The notes below the pieces were generated by a model that was given only the letters and a program-made list of their open reading frames with translations, was not told the DNA's origin and did no database searches. A DNA stretch of 64,000 nt from Ascarosepion bandense (taxonomy: Eukaryota; Mollusca; Cephalopoda; Sepiida; Sepiidae). The stretch is from NCBI GenBank assembly GCA_037127315.1, contig JBBBDQ010000398.1, positions 4,748,501 through 4,812,500 of the forward strand. Reading direction: 5' to 3'. The position numbers and the translations under genes are program-made. Below, in pieces: positions 44,681 through 55,860 of the stretch. How positions within the stretch are numbered: position 1 is the stretch's first letter; each line of letters opens with the position of its first letter.

Positions 44681-44975
44681 TGTGAGTTGTGCTGCAGTCG
44701 ATATCGGTTCGGGACGAGAAATCGGAGAACCGCTTTCGAATTTCAATTAAATTCGTTGTATTCACTTATGCACAAATACACTTGGGAAAGGTATTAATTT
44801 GTTTTTCCCTCCAGCTATGAGTTAAATAACAGGACGGATTGAGTTCTAAATTTTTAGTTGGCAACCATCTTCCGCTGAAATTAACCTACTGCGGGGAAAG
44901 TTTCTGCCCAGTCAGTCATGTCTCTTTGAGACATGATCTCCGAACGCCTGTATCAAGTATGACACTTAACTGAAT
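44681..44975 (+). mobile_element. tRNA-derived SINE, family 1
   Basis: 'tgtgagttgtgctgcagtcg', 'ccgctttcgaatttcaatt', body, hairpin 'catgtctctttgagacatga' and end 'gacacttaactgaatg'. Confidence 0.85.
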
Positions 44976-45289
44976 GTCATGTGAACGTTTGAGTCTAGCT
45001 TTTTCAGTACGTCTGAGAATCTTGGACATTAACAACAAAATTCCACAGCAATCATTCACCTTCTATCCCAGAAGAATCTTGGCCAAAAGAAAAAAGGCAG
45101 CGAGAGGAAAAAAAATGGGCACTCAACCGAACCATTTGGAGAGTGGTGGTGAGCCCAGTTTTGTGAAGACCTTATGCCCAGATTTGGTAAGTGGGCTTAC
45201 TGCGAAGATAATTTTAATTTATCTGAGCTTTCTTCTATTAAAGATGGTGCATTTTTTTTAACAATGCTGTTCACCCTGCAGAAAGAACG

Positions 45290-45790
45290 AGTTCGAAGTT
45301 TACAGATTAAGCGTCACAGCTAGTGTGGATATGGGTGGAAGATAATGGTTACCTCTAGACTTAAACTGGGTAATATTTTACTGGTCGGGGAAGTTGGGTG
45401 TTGGTTCCACAAGACAGTTATTCGTGTAAAGAAGCTGCTCAGGTAGAGCTTTCATCATCTCACCAAATAAATGCGAAAGAAATAAAGGTGGTTCGCTACA
45501 ACTTGTTTGGCATGACTGGTTAGGAATGGCAGATTTCAGGAGTGCAGTTTATCGGAAGACTCTCTATCGAAATAGCGATGTAGCTGTGAGAGGTTTTCAA
45601 CATCTCTTCGGTGAGAAAGGGGTTGTAGCGTGGAACATTATTCGCCACCTACAATGATCCCGAGACGCTTTTGAAATCTATCGAAAGTGGAAAATAAAGA
45701 CTGTGCAGCTCATGCCCATATACAGCAGCAGCACTCCAGGCACTTACAGAGGATATAAAACAGAGTTTCTTATCTTACATAAAGATGTTA
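45290..45790 (-). mobile_element. LINE family 2, C-terminal remnant
   Basis: Plus-strand blocks 'gttggttccacaagacagtt', 'ggtagagctttcatcatctc' and 'ctctatcgaaatagcgatgt' recur at 47500-47750, 55130-55340 and 61740-61945. On the minus strand the 61.7 kb copy gives 'FFPRAAVSWNRL'-like sequence, the family-typical C-terminus of CR1/Jockey-type ORFs. No frame is open. Confidence 0.6.
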
Positions 45791-45906
45791 CTGCTAAGTG
45801 AAACAAGCAGCGAATAAGAATGACGATTCAGTTTGACGAGAACTTGTATTGTCTTCATCAATAACGAATAAAAAACGATTGCACTGGACAGTTAGTGTAA
45901 AGAATT

Positions 45907-46485
45907 GTGGTTATTCACAGAATAAAATTGTCGCGTCCCATCCATCGAAAGAGAACGACAGAAAAATACAAGCGGAAAACTTTTGTTTTGTTTTTTATTT
46001 CTGGGATATTCAAGTTTAGATTTAAATTATTTTTTGTCCATGAACTGGAAATCCTTTCCTTTGTATATATACTGGGATACAAAGTAACGTCAGTTCTTAA
46101 TATGTACCACCCATTGTTAAATACTCTGGAGAAAAAATTGATCGTATCACCCCTGGAAGAACTTAAATCATTCATCCATGTTATATCCTTTCAAGGAACG
46201 TATCAGACAAATGTAGAATATTGTTTTCATATCTCAACTAAAGCTGACAATGCACAGTTTCCAAACTTGAGAGAGTTGAACAAAGTTTGCGTGTAATAGT
46301 GGGTGATGAATTTCTTTCATTCCTACAACCTCTTTTCCATAAACGAGAGCCTATCGTCATTTTTTAAAATAATTTGGCCAAATTCAGGCAATAAAAACAG
46401 TAACACGCAAAAGTATCCCTGGGTTTTAGAGAATATGAAACCAAAATTTTATTAAAAAGATAACGATAACAAAAAAAGAAAAGAA
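45907..46485. other. Unrecognised stretch with a 129-codon frame
   Basis: The frame 45907-46296 has no recognisable domain. It is AT-rich, lies between LINE fragments and has no splice or promoter context I can support. Reported so the gap is accounted for, not as a gene. Confidence 0.3.
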
Positions 46486-46487
46486 TT

Positions 46488-46755
46488 TCAGATGGGAGAA
46501 GTGCGATAAAAGAAACTGTTAGCATAGAACTTACGGTTACATCTAAGTACATGATTACCTCTAGTGATATCAACTCTAAAATGATCAGACCTTGGATAAA
46601 ATTTTTAAAGTTTAGATACCATGGAGAAGAGTCCATCAAAGAAATTATCATGAAAGTGTTTGTAGAAAAGGTACAGGAAACCTACATTACGGCGTGGCAA
46701 AGAGGCTGAAGCTGAGAGGTCATGTTAGCACCAATAACATTGCATCTTTTTATTT
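46488..46755 (-). mobile_element. LINE family 1, diverged fragment
   Basis: 'atgggagaagtgcgataaaa', 'catgaaagtgtttgtagaaa' and 'cctacattacggcgtggc' align in order with the antisense C-terminal region of family 1 (for example 24510-24720), at lower identity. Confidence 0.65.
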
Positions 46756-47495
46756 GGAGTTTATAAGAAATGCTTAATTACATAGTATGATGACTAAATC
46801 AAATATAGCGGCAATATTGAAAGCAATGACGAGTTGTAGACGTGCAAATACGTAAGATAAATTCTAGAGAAAAAATGGTATCTCATAGCAATAGACATTT
46901 TTGATTTGATATCTTGGCAGTTTATTTCATATAATCTTTCAACTTTATATTAGTGGAAAATTTTATCTCAACATGGCTCAACCAGTCCCTCTCCTGGAGG
47001 TTAGCAAGAGTCAATCTGATGGAAGGTAAAAATGGTTACCACCAGACGATTCAAAGGGACAGTTTTATTTTGGAGGTATCCATATTAACAAGTCACTCTT
47101 TGTTCTATTTAACTACAGGTTGTCGGTTATTTTTTTTTAAATCAGCTGCCGATTTGGCGTTATCAAATTGCTCAGACTTAATAATAAGAGAAGAAATATT
47201 TAACTACGTTTATAGTATATTTTCTGTAAGACATTTTACAGATCATACAACTGAATTACACAAAGCAAAATAACATCAGAATTCAATGTACTGAATTTTA
47301 TCAAGCCGCGGACTCTTACTCAATGAAAAAGCATACTTCAAACTAAAGCTCGAAATGCTTAAACCTCATTATGAATTAATGTTTTCTTTTTATCTACCTA
47401 ATTATTCTACGAACCAGCCGCTCACGAATGAAACCCATATCTCAACAATAGAATATGAACGTTATAAAAGTTGTTCGATACAATGTGCGTAGCAA
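46756..47495. other. Unclassified stretch
   Basis: The 106-codon frame 46953-47273 is unrecognised. No shared repeat seen. Confidence 0.35.
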
Positions 47496-47499
47496 TAAA

Positions 47500-47915
47500 G
47501 GTTTGAATTGGTGGAACTAAGGAATGTAATTCGTCGGAAATTGGGTGTTGGTTCCACAAGACAGTAACTACTGTGAAGAAGATGCTCAGGTAGAGCTTTC
47601 AACATCTCACCAAATGAAGGCGAAAGAAATAAAGGTGGTTCGCTACAACTTGTTTTGCATGACGGGTTAGGTGGTGGATTTCAGGAGTACAGTTTATCCG
47701 ACGTCTCTTTATCGAAATAGCGATATAGCTTCTATAAGGCTATTTCCATGCAAATAGCGTTAGAAAAGCGAGAGGTCTACTAAAATTTGTCAGTGGAAGA
47801 GAGTTTGCAAGATAGAAAATATTTCGTCACACACAAGGATGCGGAGACAATTTTGGATTGGAAATGTCTAGAGTAGTCATCTCGATGGATAGGCAATCTA
47901 TCTTAACCTCTCAAA
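47500..47915 (-). mobile_element. LINE family 2, C-terminal remnant
   Basis: Shares 'gggtgttggttccacaagac', 'aataaaggtggttcgctaca' and 'atcgaaatagcgatatagct' with 45400-45600. Same orientation. Broken. Confidence 0.6.
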
Positions 47916-48029
47916 GATTAGAGCTAACAGTTATTTTTAGCGTATGCTCTCATAAACTGTGCTTCTTACCCCAAATTCTAAGCGTTTCTTGAACAACCTC
48001 GGACTTTAACATGGGAGAACTTGGGCTTC

Positions 48030-48266
48030 GTATCAGTCAGTTAAGTGTCATAAGTAATACATTCTTGGGCCATCATGTCTCGAAAGAGACATGACTGACT
48101 TGGCAGAAAATTTTCCCGCAGCAAGTGCAATTACTTTCTGTGGTAGACTGGTTGCCAACTATATCTATAGAACCTAATCTTCTATGATATTTAACCCATA
48201 TCTGGAGGGAGAAAATTAATAACTTTCTCAAGTGTATTTATGCGGAAGTGAATGCAACAAATTCGA
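48030..48266 (-). mobile_element. tRNA-derived SINE, family 1, head lost
   Basis: 'atcagtcagttaagtgtcat', hairpin 'catgtctcgaaagagacatg', body to 'gaatgcaacaaattcgaggg'. Truncated before the promoter boxes. Confidence 0.8.
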
Positions 48267-48422
48267 GGGTAGGGTTTGATAAAAAATGTCTTATTAGTCT
48301 TAAATTCAAGATCTGCAGAACGGCAGACGCGGGAAAATGATAGCAATCATGCGGCAGTTATTTCGAAGTTCACCCTATCTATCATTATAAAAGCCTTATC
48401 TCTGGCACTGTGTGCTTACTCC

Positions 48423-48424
<2 letters not shown>

Positions 48425-48457
<33 letters not shown>
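48425..48457. repeat. (TA)n microsatellite
   Basis: A TA run of about 32 bp. Confidence 0.9.
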
Positions 48458-48458
<1 letters not shown>

Positions 48459-48698
48459 TTAAAATATTTTGGATATTCTACACATCTATGGGTAAGCCGC
48501 TGCTCTTAAGACCCAAATCATATAACTGTTAACTAAAGAATGGCAGCTTTGATGCAAAATATTTATTACCCATGGATTTGGAGAATATTCAATTTTTTTC
48601 AAGATTATGTTACTCTGTTAAATTTAATAAAAAACATTGAGTCCTACTTGAGTTTGTCTCTGCTGGAAATTTACCTTACAATAATAACAAATATTCTA

Positions 48699-48699
48699 C

Positions 48700-48755
<56 letters not shown>
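48699..48755. repeat. (TA)n at LINE 3' end
   Basis: A TA run of about 55 bp abutting the antisense terminus of the LINE at 48757. Confidence 0.9.
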
Positions 48756-48756
<1 letters not shown>

Positions 48757-48758
<2 letters not shown>

Positions 48759-50552
48759 TAATCATTTCACCCCGAGCAAGGCAGAAACGCCATTAATTAG
48801 AAAAGAGTGAGGAGTACAAGCTAGTTAGAAAGGAACAATAGAAAGCTGAGAAAGCAGGTGCAATGACAGATACATGGGCGGAGAGAAAGTGAAGATTATA
48901 CAGGGGAGGGGAGAGAGCTAGAGTCCAGTGGTTAGTAGGTGAGTATTAACTTTGCTTTTAAATTTCTGGAGGTCGTAGCCGTCAGGAAAGCAAGAATACG
49001 GGTGTGAGTTCCACAGGCGGGAAGCGCGAGAGAAGAAGCTGCAGGAGTAGAATTGTCGTCTACGTTTGGCTAACCTGACTGTGAATGGGTGGGACCCAGT
49101 TGCCAGTCTGGTTGCACGGGTAAACACCTGTTGAGGAGGCATCAGTGACTTAAGCTCATCCGAGCAGAAGCCATGAAAGTATTTATAGAAGAGACAGAGG
49201 GAGTCCACATTTCGACGATGGGAAAGTGGCTGCAGTCGAGTCGCCAGATCAGTACCTATCACATTACAGACTCTCCTTTGGAGCTTGTCAAGAACACTGA
49301 GGAGAACGGCAGGGGCACCTGACCATAAATGGCAGCAGTACTCCATGCACGGACGGATGGTTGACTTGTATATATGCAGGATGGATTCAGGTGGAAAAAA
49401 CATCCTGCATCGACATAGTGACCCAATCTTCTTAGCAGTAGATTTTGCTACGGATTCAATATAGTGCTTCCATTTGAGGTCTGAGAACAGGGTAAGTCCG
49501 AGGAGGCGTAGTATATTACTCTCCGGGAGAATCATCTGGTCCATGCTTATGGGAGGCAGAAGAGGTTGCCTGTAATGGTTGACAGACAACAGCTTGTTCT
49601 TAGAGGAATTGAAGTTGATAAGCCACTTCTTGCCCCAGTTCACCACAGAGTGTAGATCCCGCTCAAGGTCAGCAGCGAGATTATGTCTGTCCGCCACGAC
49701 AGGTTTCTTACTGGAGCGGGAGTATATTGTAGTGTCATCTGCGTAGATGCCTACTTGGGACTTGATCTCATCTGGGAGGTCGTTGATGAAAATAAGGAAG
49801 AGCGTTGGGCCCAGGATAGAGCCTTGTGGGACACCAGCATTCGTGCTGTAGGACGAAGAGGCACGCCCATTCAGAACGACCTTCATTTTGCGGTTATTTA
49901 AGAAAGATTGGATTAGGTCAAGCAGGCGACCGGTAATACCATAACCGCGTAGTTTGCATAGGAGGCCAGGGTGCCAAACCCTGTCGAAAGCCTTGGAGAT
50001 GTCCAGAGCAACCGCGCGAGCCTCGTCAGACTCATCAAGGGCCTGTAGCATGTACTCCGTTACAGTTGTTAGCAGGTCGGCTGTGGACCTGTCAAATCGG
50101 AATCCATATTGCCTGTCGGAGAAGAGTTTGTGGGCGGTGAGATGATGAACTATTTCAGCATTGATTATAGCCTCGAATACTTTCCCGAATATTGGTAGAA
50201 GACTGATAGGGCGATAGTTGGATGGGTCCGAGGGTTCACCACAATTCTTAAAGACAGGAACGACTGAGGAGAATTTCCAGCATGCAGGAAAGCAGGAAGC
50301 AGAAAGGCAGTAGTTAAACAGTTTAGAGAGGACAGGGGAAAGTTCAGGGGCACACCTCTTAAGGACTATCACCGGGATTCCATCGTCTCCACACGCCTTA
50401 TGGGGGTCGAGTTTTGAGATTACTCTGGATACTGCTGTCGGGGTAGTATATACGTCGTGCAGTTTGGCCTCAGTTCTAATAGGGAAGTCGGGTGGGTGCA
50501 CTCCGGACGAGTCGAATGTGGAGTTGGATGAGAATCTGCGGGCAAAGCACTC

Positions 50553-50555
<3 letters not shown>
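48757..50555 (-). mobile_element. LINE family 1, best-preserved copy
   Basis: 1.8 kb, 5'-truncated. The 3' end (antisense 'aatcatttcaccccgagcaa') abuts a (TA)n tract and the 5' break at about 50555 abuts another (50556-50587). It contains the one long intact RT frame described separately. ORF1 and the apurinic endonuclease expected upstream are missing. Confidence 0.9.
48918..50501 (-). CDS. LINE reverse transcriptase ORF, open, 5'-truncated
   Basis: 527 codons without interruption on the minus strand. Motifs in order: KACGDDGIP (about residue 35-43), NYRPISLLPIFGKVFE (95-110), QYGFR (131-135), ALDISKAFDRVWH (catalytic Asp 167), [22 protein letters not shown] (222-243), YADD (253-256), WLINFNSSKNKLL (293-305), LRLLGLTL (331-338), and a C-terminal region with YCCHLWSGAP (388-397) and a final SFFSRASRLWN (488-498). 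All catalytic residues are present. Family: CR1/L2/Jockey group; the enzyme would copy LINE RNA at a nicked target. The first Met is not a true start, because the ORF normally continues upstream into an endonuclease domain lost by truncation. It is an element remnant, probably not expressed, though unusually free of stops for this window. Confidence 0.9.
   Translation of the reverse strand: MHPPDFPIRTEAKLHDVYTTPTAVSRVISKLDPHKACGDDGIPVIVLKRCAPELSPVLSKLFNYCLSASCFPACWKFSSVVPVFKNCGEPSDPSNYRPISLLPIFGKVFEAIINAEIVHHLTAHKLFSDRQYGFRFDRSTADLLTTVTEYMLQALDESDEARAVALDISKAFDRVWHPGLLCKLRGYGITGRLLDLIQSFLNNRKMKVVLNGRASSSYSTNAGVPQGSILGPTLFLIFINDLPDEIKSQVGIYADDTTIYSRSSKKPVVADRHNLAADLERDLHSVVNWGKKWLINFNSSKNKLLSVNHYRQPLLPPISMDQMILPESNILRLLGLTLFSDLKWKHYIESVAKSTAKKIGSLCRCRMFFPPESILHIYKSTIRPCMEYCCHLWSGAPAVLLSVLDKLQRRVCNVIGTDLATRLQPLSHRRNVDSLCLFYKYFHGFCSDELKSLMPPQQVFTRATRLATGSHPFTVRLAKRRRQFYSCSFFSRASRLWNSHPYSCFPDGYDLQKFKSKVNTHLLTTGL

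Positions 50556-50587
<32 letters not shown>
50556..50587. repeat. (TA)n microsatellite
   Basis: TA run of about 32 bp at the 5' break of the LINE. Confidence 0.9.
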
Positions 50588-50589
<2 letters not shown>

Positions 50590-50984
50590 CTATTGAGCGC
50601 TTGTGTTATTAAAATAATACTCGATATATAATAACAGACCTATGTATAATATTTTAATAAGAAATAAAATAATAAGAAGTAAAAATGTTTATATATGTAA
50701 AAAATTGACTGGGTTCATTTTCAGTATTTATATTATTTCAAATGTTATTTTCAACGGATAAGTGTGTTTCAAACAGACGTCCAGTTTTCGTTTTATTTTT
50801 CTTTTATAGAGCGTGAATTTCATCAATCGGTCTGCGCAGAAGACATTTTCTTTATTAAGATTTCTTGATAGAACTAATAAACAAGGTTTAAATTAAACAA
50901 CGATGAGTCTATTTCAAACATCAATAACCACTGCAAATAATATTTAAAGTAATAAATAAATATACCCAAGCTTACTTACTTGTA
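50588..50984. other. Unclassified AT-rich stretch
   Basis: No recognised feature. Confidence 0.4.
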
Positions 50985-51146
50985 GAAATCCCTCCGAATA
51001 CGTGCTTCCCTAATAGCTTCAATCACCAAAAGTTTAAATGCAACGTCCATTGCCATCTTCTACCTTCCTAAATCCTATCCACCTCCCAAAACTTGTAACT
51101 CTTTCTTCGACATCCTCTGTACCCTTGTTTGGGGAGAAAAGATTAT
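50985..51146 (+). mobile_element. LINE family 1, short 3' fragment
   Basis: 'tccgaatacgtgcttcccta', 'aaaagtttaaatgcaacgtc' and end 'gtttggggagaaaagattat' passing into (TA)n. Internally deleted. Confidence 0.65.
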
Positions 51147-51156
51147 ATATATATAT

Positions 51157-51325
51157 ATAATTTAGAAATGTGTTATTTCGGCAACCTAGGTTTCAGCCCT
51201 TTGGTATTTTCAGGTGACCTACAATAACTGATTTTACCGCTTTTAAAACGCTCGAACACGGATTTCTTTCGAACGCACGACTGGATTTTTATATAACCGA
51301 AAAATGTTCAAAATTAGTTAAGATT
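51157..51325. mobile_element. Diverged relative of the foldback element
   Basis: It shares 'gattttaccg' and the 'acgctcg...cgaacgc' order with 9505-9660. Its ends ('tttagaaatgtgttatttcg' and 'ccgaaaaatgttcaaaatta') are again roughly inverted. Weak. Confidence 0.4.
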
Positions 51326-51996
51326 TATTTAAGGAACTTAGAACACTTTCATCCATGCATGTATTATCTTAGTAAGTATTTATGGCTATGATTATATCTG
51401 GACATAATTTCTTATCTTTCATTTAGTAATTCTTTTTTCCTCAGAACAACATAATAACCAATTTTTTCTCTTAGCACAATCTGCATAAGTTGCCACCATT
51501 GTATGGTTTAACTATTCTCACTATGTTCCAAATTATACCATGGTCTTTTCCATATTTCATTTTTAATTTTCACACGTAGCTAGACAGTTTGCTACAAAAT
51601 TTGAAGTTTAACAGTTAAAATAGATATTTATGAGTATTCTATCTGATTATAAATCTGTTTTTGATATATTTCAAATATGTCTTATTTTAACGATCTATGT
51701 CACGTACCTCTGCATTGTAAATAACCTCTTTAGTATTGAAAATGGTATTTTGTACATAGTTATTTAAGTTCTGGACGTTTTATTTTTCATGTAATATATT
51801 TATATAATATGATATTTTTACATTTTGTATATATATATATATATATATATATAATATGAAAGTCTATGTGGAAAGGATAATCCAAATAGTTCTGTTCATA
51901 TAAAATATGACAAAAATGGATCCTTAAACAGATTTCAATGTATAGTAGAGATAAAACTTAACGCAATATCGAAAATGGCGTTGCGTTTAGTTTTTC

Positions 51997-52032
<36 letters not shown>

Positions 52033-52050
52033 GAGTGAATATAGAATGAG
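51326..52050. other. AT-rich stretch with two (TA)n tracts
   Basis: TA runs at 51829-51853 and 51999-52030. Otherwise nothing recognised. Confidence 0.45.
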
Positions 52051-52120
52051 GAGAGAAAAAAGAAAAAAAAATTCCCGTCCAAAACATTAATTTGAAACAG
52101 TGCTCGATATATGCTGTATA

Positions 52121-52177
52121 TTCAGTGTTTGGATTTAAACACGACCCCTGAGGAAGTGTTTAAATCCAAACACTGAA
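52121..52177. repeat. Perfect 22 bp inverted repeat, 13 nt loop
   Basis: Arms 52121-52142 and 52156-52177 are exact reverse complements (core GTTTGGATTTAAACAC / GTGTTTAAATCCAAAC). The loop is GACCCCTGAGGAA. The upstream phrase 'cgtccaaaacatta' also occurs at 42740 next to the Penelope-like tail. Confidence 0.9.
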
Positions 52178-52407
52178 ACAAACATATGATTGTAGGGAAG
52201 AGGACATATATAGAAGAAATTATGTACATGTTCTAAAACATAATTTATAATAAATATGTATATATATATATATATAAATCTAAACGGATGATCAGATAGG
52301 TAAATCCCAAAAGCCCGATGCTAATCAGAATTAATGAAATTAATATTAAAATTCATCAAGGTGAAGAAGTGAAGAAGCGAGGATTTCTTCTTTACAACAT
52401 ATAAACT

Positions 52408-52487
<80 letters not shown>
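52408..52487. repeat. (TA)n then (GATA)n microsatellite
   Basis: TA run 52411-52450 followed by GATA repeats to about 52486. Confidence 0.9.
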
Positions 52488-53270
52488 TACAGGTCGATTT
52501 TCGCGTGCAACACTTTTCTCTACCACGAATTCTAATGAATATTTTTGGGTTTTGTAGAAATTTTAATTATTCAGCGCTGAAAAGAATGTAATCCATTTGG
52601 TTTAATATTAAGAAAAAATAATTCAGCAGAATCAATAAAGAGCTACATAAGTTTTGACGTATTTCTCATATATTCCATATTTCAATGGTTTAAATTAACG
52701 CCTTAGAATAAAAAAACGCTTTCCGATAAAGCAATAAGAAAATGCACAAGAAAAATAGGCATCGCGACAACCGAATATCTAATTGATCCGTTGAAAAAAA
52801 TTCTGCTAAATACCGATGCTGAGTTTGTGAAAGTTTTCAAATCGAATAATAAAATATGCAGATAATGAAAATATCATATTTGCCAGCGGATAAAACGCAT
52901 ATTTAAATACGAAAATTGTGCAAATATGAAACTGCTTCTAATGCAATCGAATTAAGAGGAAGATGGCCGGCGCCCATCTACCGAAGCACAAAATAGTCAG
53001 CTATGGGAACGTGAATATGTTATAGTGCGCGAACAAATAGCCTTGTAAATCATGCATTGTGTCTGGTGACAAATAAATTACTCATTAACAGAATCTCATA
53101 ACAAACAATGCTAACTAATTTAAAAGCTGAAACAGGATGGATCGTGTAAAAAGAGGGGGAAAATACGCGTCAATACTAAATGTTAAACACTGGGAGTATA
53201 AGAATACTTTATAAGCGAAAGTAAAAACATTGGTATACTCGTATTTTAACAATCCCATCCTGCACGCATA
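52488..53270. other. Unclassified stretch
   Basis: AT-rich, no recognised coding or repeat family. Confidence 0.4.
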
Positions 53271-53271
53271 T

Positions 53272-53370
53272 ATATTAGTCATCCACATACAAGCCTGTTT
53301 CGCAGCTCATCAGTGTGGCTCATCAGTAGCGTTACCGATTTGCTCGGGGTGATACGATTAAAAAATACAG
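53272..53370 (+). mobile_element. SINE family 2 / LINE family 1 junction
   Basis: 'gtcatccacatacaagcctg' and 'cagctcatcagtgtggc' (antisense SINE family 2) pass at 'tcatcagt' directly into 'agcgttaccgatttgctcgg' and 'ggtgatacgatt' (sense LINE terminus) with an A-run. 'catcagtg' is common to both families, so the join falls on microhomology. Confidence 0.65.
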
Positions 53371-53397
53371 GAAAAATATAGATTTGTTAACTAATAT

Positions 53398-53859
53398 ATA
53401 ATTTTTAATCTGTATCATCCCATGCAAGGCAATAAATCCACTAAGAGAAAACGTATTACAGTTTTTGTTTTTTTTAATCGTATCACCCCGAGCAAGGGGG
53501 TAACGCCACTGATGTGCAGGGGGCTACGTAATAGTGAAAAAATTGGAAAAGAGAAAGCCTGAAACCAAATCCTAAACAGGGAACAAGGGATGAGCCTCTT
53601 AACCTGTTCAATATATATGGGTGGAGTGTGAACAAAGAACTAGGAACAGAATCATTTATAATGAGCGGGAACAGGAACGAGTAATCAGCAATGTAGATAG
53701 TAGTTGACATTGCACTTTGCAGATTAAAGTTGGCTGGAAAGCATGGAGACGGAAGAGAGTTCCACAAGCAATAAGTGCCAGAAAAGAAATTGTTAGCATA
53801 GAATTGGCTGTTACATTTAGCCATCTGAAATTTAAACTGATGAGAACTAGACGCCAGTC
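53398..53859 (-). mobile_element. LINE family 1, two adjacent 3' ends
   Basis: A short antisense terminus (53410-53450, 'aatctgtatcatcccatgca') is followed by a fuller copy from 53474 ('aatcgtatcaccccgagcaa') into the C-terminal coding region (53483-53824 is its open piece, with YCLWNSLPSPCFP). It ends at 53859, where a SINE begins. Confidence 0.8.
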
Positions 53860-54122
53860 CAGTCAGTCAGTTGAATGCAATGTGATAAAAACATGGGCGA
53901 TCTAATCTCGTCCGATCTATAACAGACTTGGCAAAATATTTTTTCCGCAATAGGTTACCATTACTTTATGTGATAGACTGCTTGACAAGCAAGATAGATA
54001 GAGGGAGAAGAGATGGTTACTTTTCCCAAGGGTATTGGTGCGCATGTGAATGCAAGGAATTCAACCAGGATTCGAACTCGGTTCTTTTCTATTTTGAGTC
54101 TATTACACCAGATTCCATGTCC
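53860..54122 (-). mobile_element. tRNA-derived SINE, family 1, diverged
   Basis: 'cagtcagtcagttgaatgca' through 'ttttcccaagggtattggtg' and 'ggattcgaactcgg' (antisense B-box region). The hairpin is degraded. An 87-codon plus frame here is a shadow. Confidence 0.8.
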
Positions 54123-54222
54123 CATAGTACTGGGCTTAAATTCAAAATGTCAAGCTATAATAGCGATGAGCTCATTGAACAATTAACATGAAAGTATATA
54201 TAGAAAGTCACTGAGAGAAAAC

Positions 54223-54272
<50 letters not shown>
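54223..54272. repeat. (TA)n microsatellite
   Basis: TA run of about 48 bp directly beside a Helitron 3' terminus. Confidence 0.9.
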
Positions 54273-54273
<1 letters not shown>

Positions 54274-54680
54274 TAGCATCATAGCTCGGCGATGCTCGTG
54301 CAACTCAGAATATTTTAGTAGTATGATAAGATGCCACTTTTCTTTTTTTACATATTTTGTTTTTGTTTAAAAAAACACTTTTTTTAAAAAATATTTTAGT
54401 TGTTTTAAAATTACGGGGGAAAATATTCACATTTTTTTTTGTTGACCAAATGAATTTTGAAAGCGTCGGAATAAAAAATAAATATAAAGGCTCATTTTTT
54501 TATATAAAAAAATATTTTAGTCGCGTTTGACACGTGTGATTTGATTTCTGTGACGTAGATGTTTTACGGCGTGAATGTAAACAATCGGCTCCATTGGCCA
54601 AAGAGAGAGAAAGGGAAAATTTCTGAACTTAAACTCAAAAAGTATGTGTCGACCCGGCTTTCCTGTAGATATGTGTGTAC
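54273..54680 (-). mobile_element. Helitron-like 3' end
   Basis: The minus strand ends CACGAGCATCGCCG, AGCTATGATGCTAG, then T. It shares CGAG, CGCCG, CTAT and TGCTAG at the same spacings with the Helitron end at 9473-9496. The upstream part (54300-54680) has no coding signal and its true extent is unknown. Confidence 0.55.
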
Positions 54681-54930
54681 ATATATGTGTATGCATTTAT
54701 ATGCAGGTACGTGTATGTGTGTACGCATTTACGTGTGTGGGTAAGTTGTATGTGGACATATATATGTTTTTTTTAATTTATTAACGTTATATTGTATTAT
54801 AATTGTATTGTTCACCGAATAATTAGTATAATTTTGATTATATAGTGGTGGTAGTCGTGATTAAAATGGATTTACTATTATATCTAATTTTTTAAAAAGA
54901 TTTCTTAGTTTTTAATTAGATTCCAATTTC
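54681..54930. other. GT-rich and AT-rich spacer
   Basis: 'gtgtacatatatgtgtatgc'-type sequence then AT-rich. Nothing recognised. Confidence 0.4.
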
Positions 54931-54942
54931 TTATCCTTTCAC

Positions 54943-55025
54943 GATAGATAGACAGATAGACAGACAGACAGACAGATGAATAGATAGACAGATAGACAGA
55001 TAGACAGACAGATGAATAGATAGAG

Positions 55026-55055
<30 letters not shown>
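54943..55055. repeat. (GATA)n/(GACA)n microsatellite
   Basis: Tetranucleotide repeats with a doubled 'gatgaatagatagac' interruption (about 54976 and 55011). The minus frame with repeated Tyr-Leu-Ser-Ile is an artefact. Confidence 0.9.
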
Positions 55056-55056
<1 letters not shown>

Positions 55057-55059
55057 CAG

Positions 55060-55860
55060 TTTATGGGATATGTGGCAAAGATAACGGTTGATCTTAGACT
55101 TGAACAGGTTAAATTGTAGCAATAAGTATAACATCCGCTTGGAAGTCAGTTCCACAAAGCAATGGTTCATAGAAGTATCTGCTTGAGTAAACTTACGACT
55201 CACCAGTTGAATACGAAGGCAACGAGGGTGGTTCCTTGCAATGTGCGTGAGATGCTTGGTCTCAGCAGTGAAGTTTGGAAGAGTTGGAACTAAGCAGTTT
55301 GTCTGATCTCTTTCCACGGAAATAACGATAGACCAGCGAGAGGCTTGAGAAGATTTATTCGTGGGAAAAGAGTTATAGATGTGGTGGGAATTCATGACGT
55401 GGTAGTTCTGCCTATATATTTTAGCAGTGCTCCATTTTCGGCACAATCTGGCTCTTGTAAATGTAAATAAGAGAAGGAGGAAACAAGTACTTACTAGAAA
55501 AATACAGGGAACCTACCATTTTTCCGGCACTTTTACGATGTATGATAGAGATTTACTTGAGTTTATGGTTGAGACTGTCTCAATACGAGCTCAAGCCACA
55601 AGACCTCCCTAAGAAAGCACCTGTTCGTGATAGGTAAAAATGCAATGCCCACTCGGTGGTGATAGAAGGTCAATTAGCCGTGAAGATTAAAAATGGGGGA
55701 ACTAAAGAATGTAGTTCGGTGGAACACTTGCCATGTTTATAGCGACAGTGCGCTGAGAGGCTTCTGATATTTCATCTGTGAGAATAGATGTTATAGAGCG
55801 AGAAAAGTTCTTACTAACAAGATGCTTATAAAATCTATAATGTGTCAACTTTTTTTTTTT
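55060..55860 (-). mobile_element. LINE family 2, probably two overlapping remnants
   Basis: 55070-55440 contains 'gttccacaaagcaatggttc', 'gggtggttccttgcaatgtg' and 'ggaaataacgatagaccagc'. 55620-55830 repeats parts of the same order ('atgtagttcggtggaaca', 'gctgagaggcttctgatatt'). Both minus strand, both broken. Confidence 0.55.

Noticed and set aside
44974..45261. 95-codon plus frame after a SINE
   Set aside because: It starts inside the SINE tail, has no recognisable domain and no gene context.
45907..46296. 129-codon frame as a possible host exon
   Set aside because: No domain, splice-site pattern or conservation evidence can be shown; AT-rich chance frame is the simpler reading.
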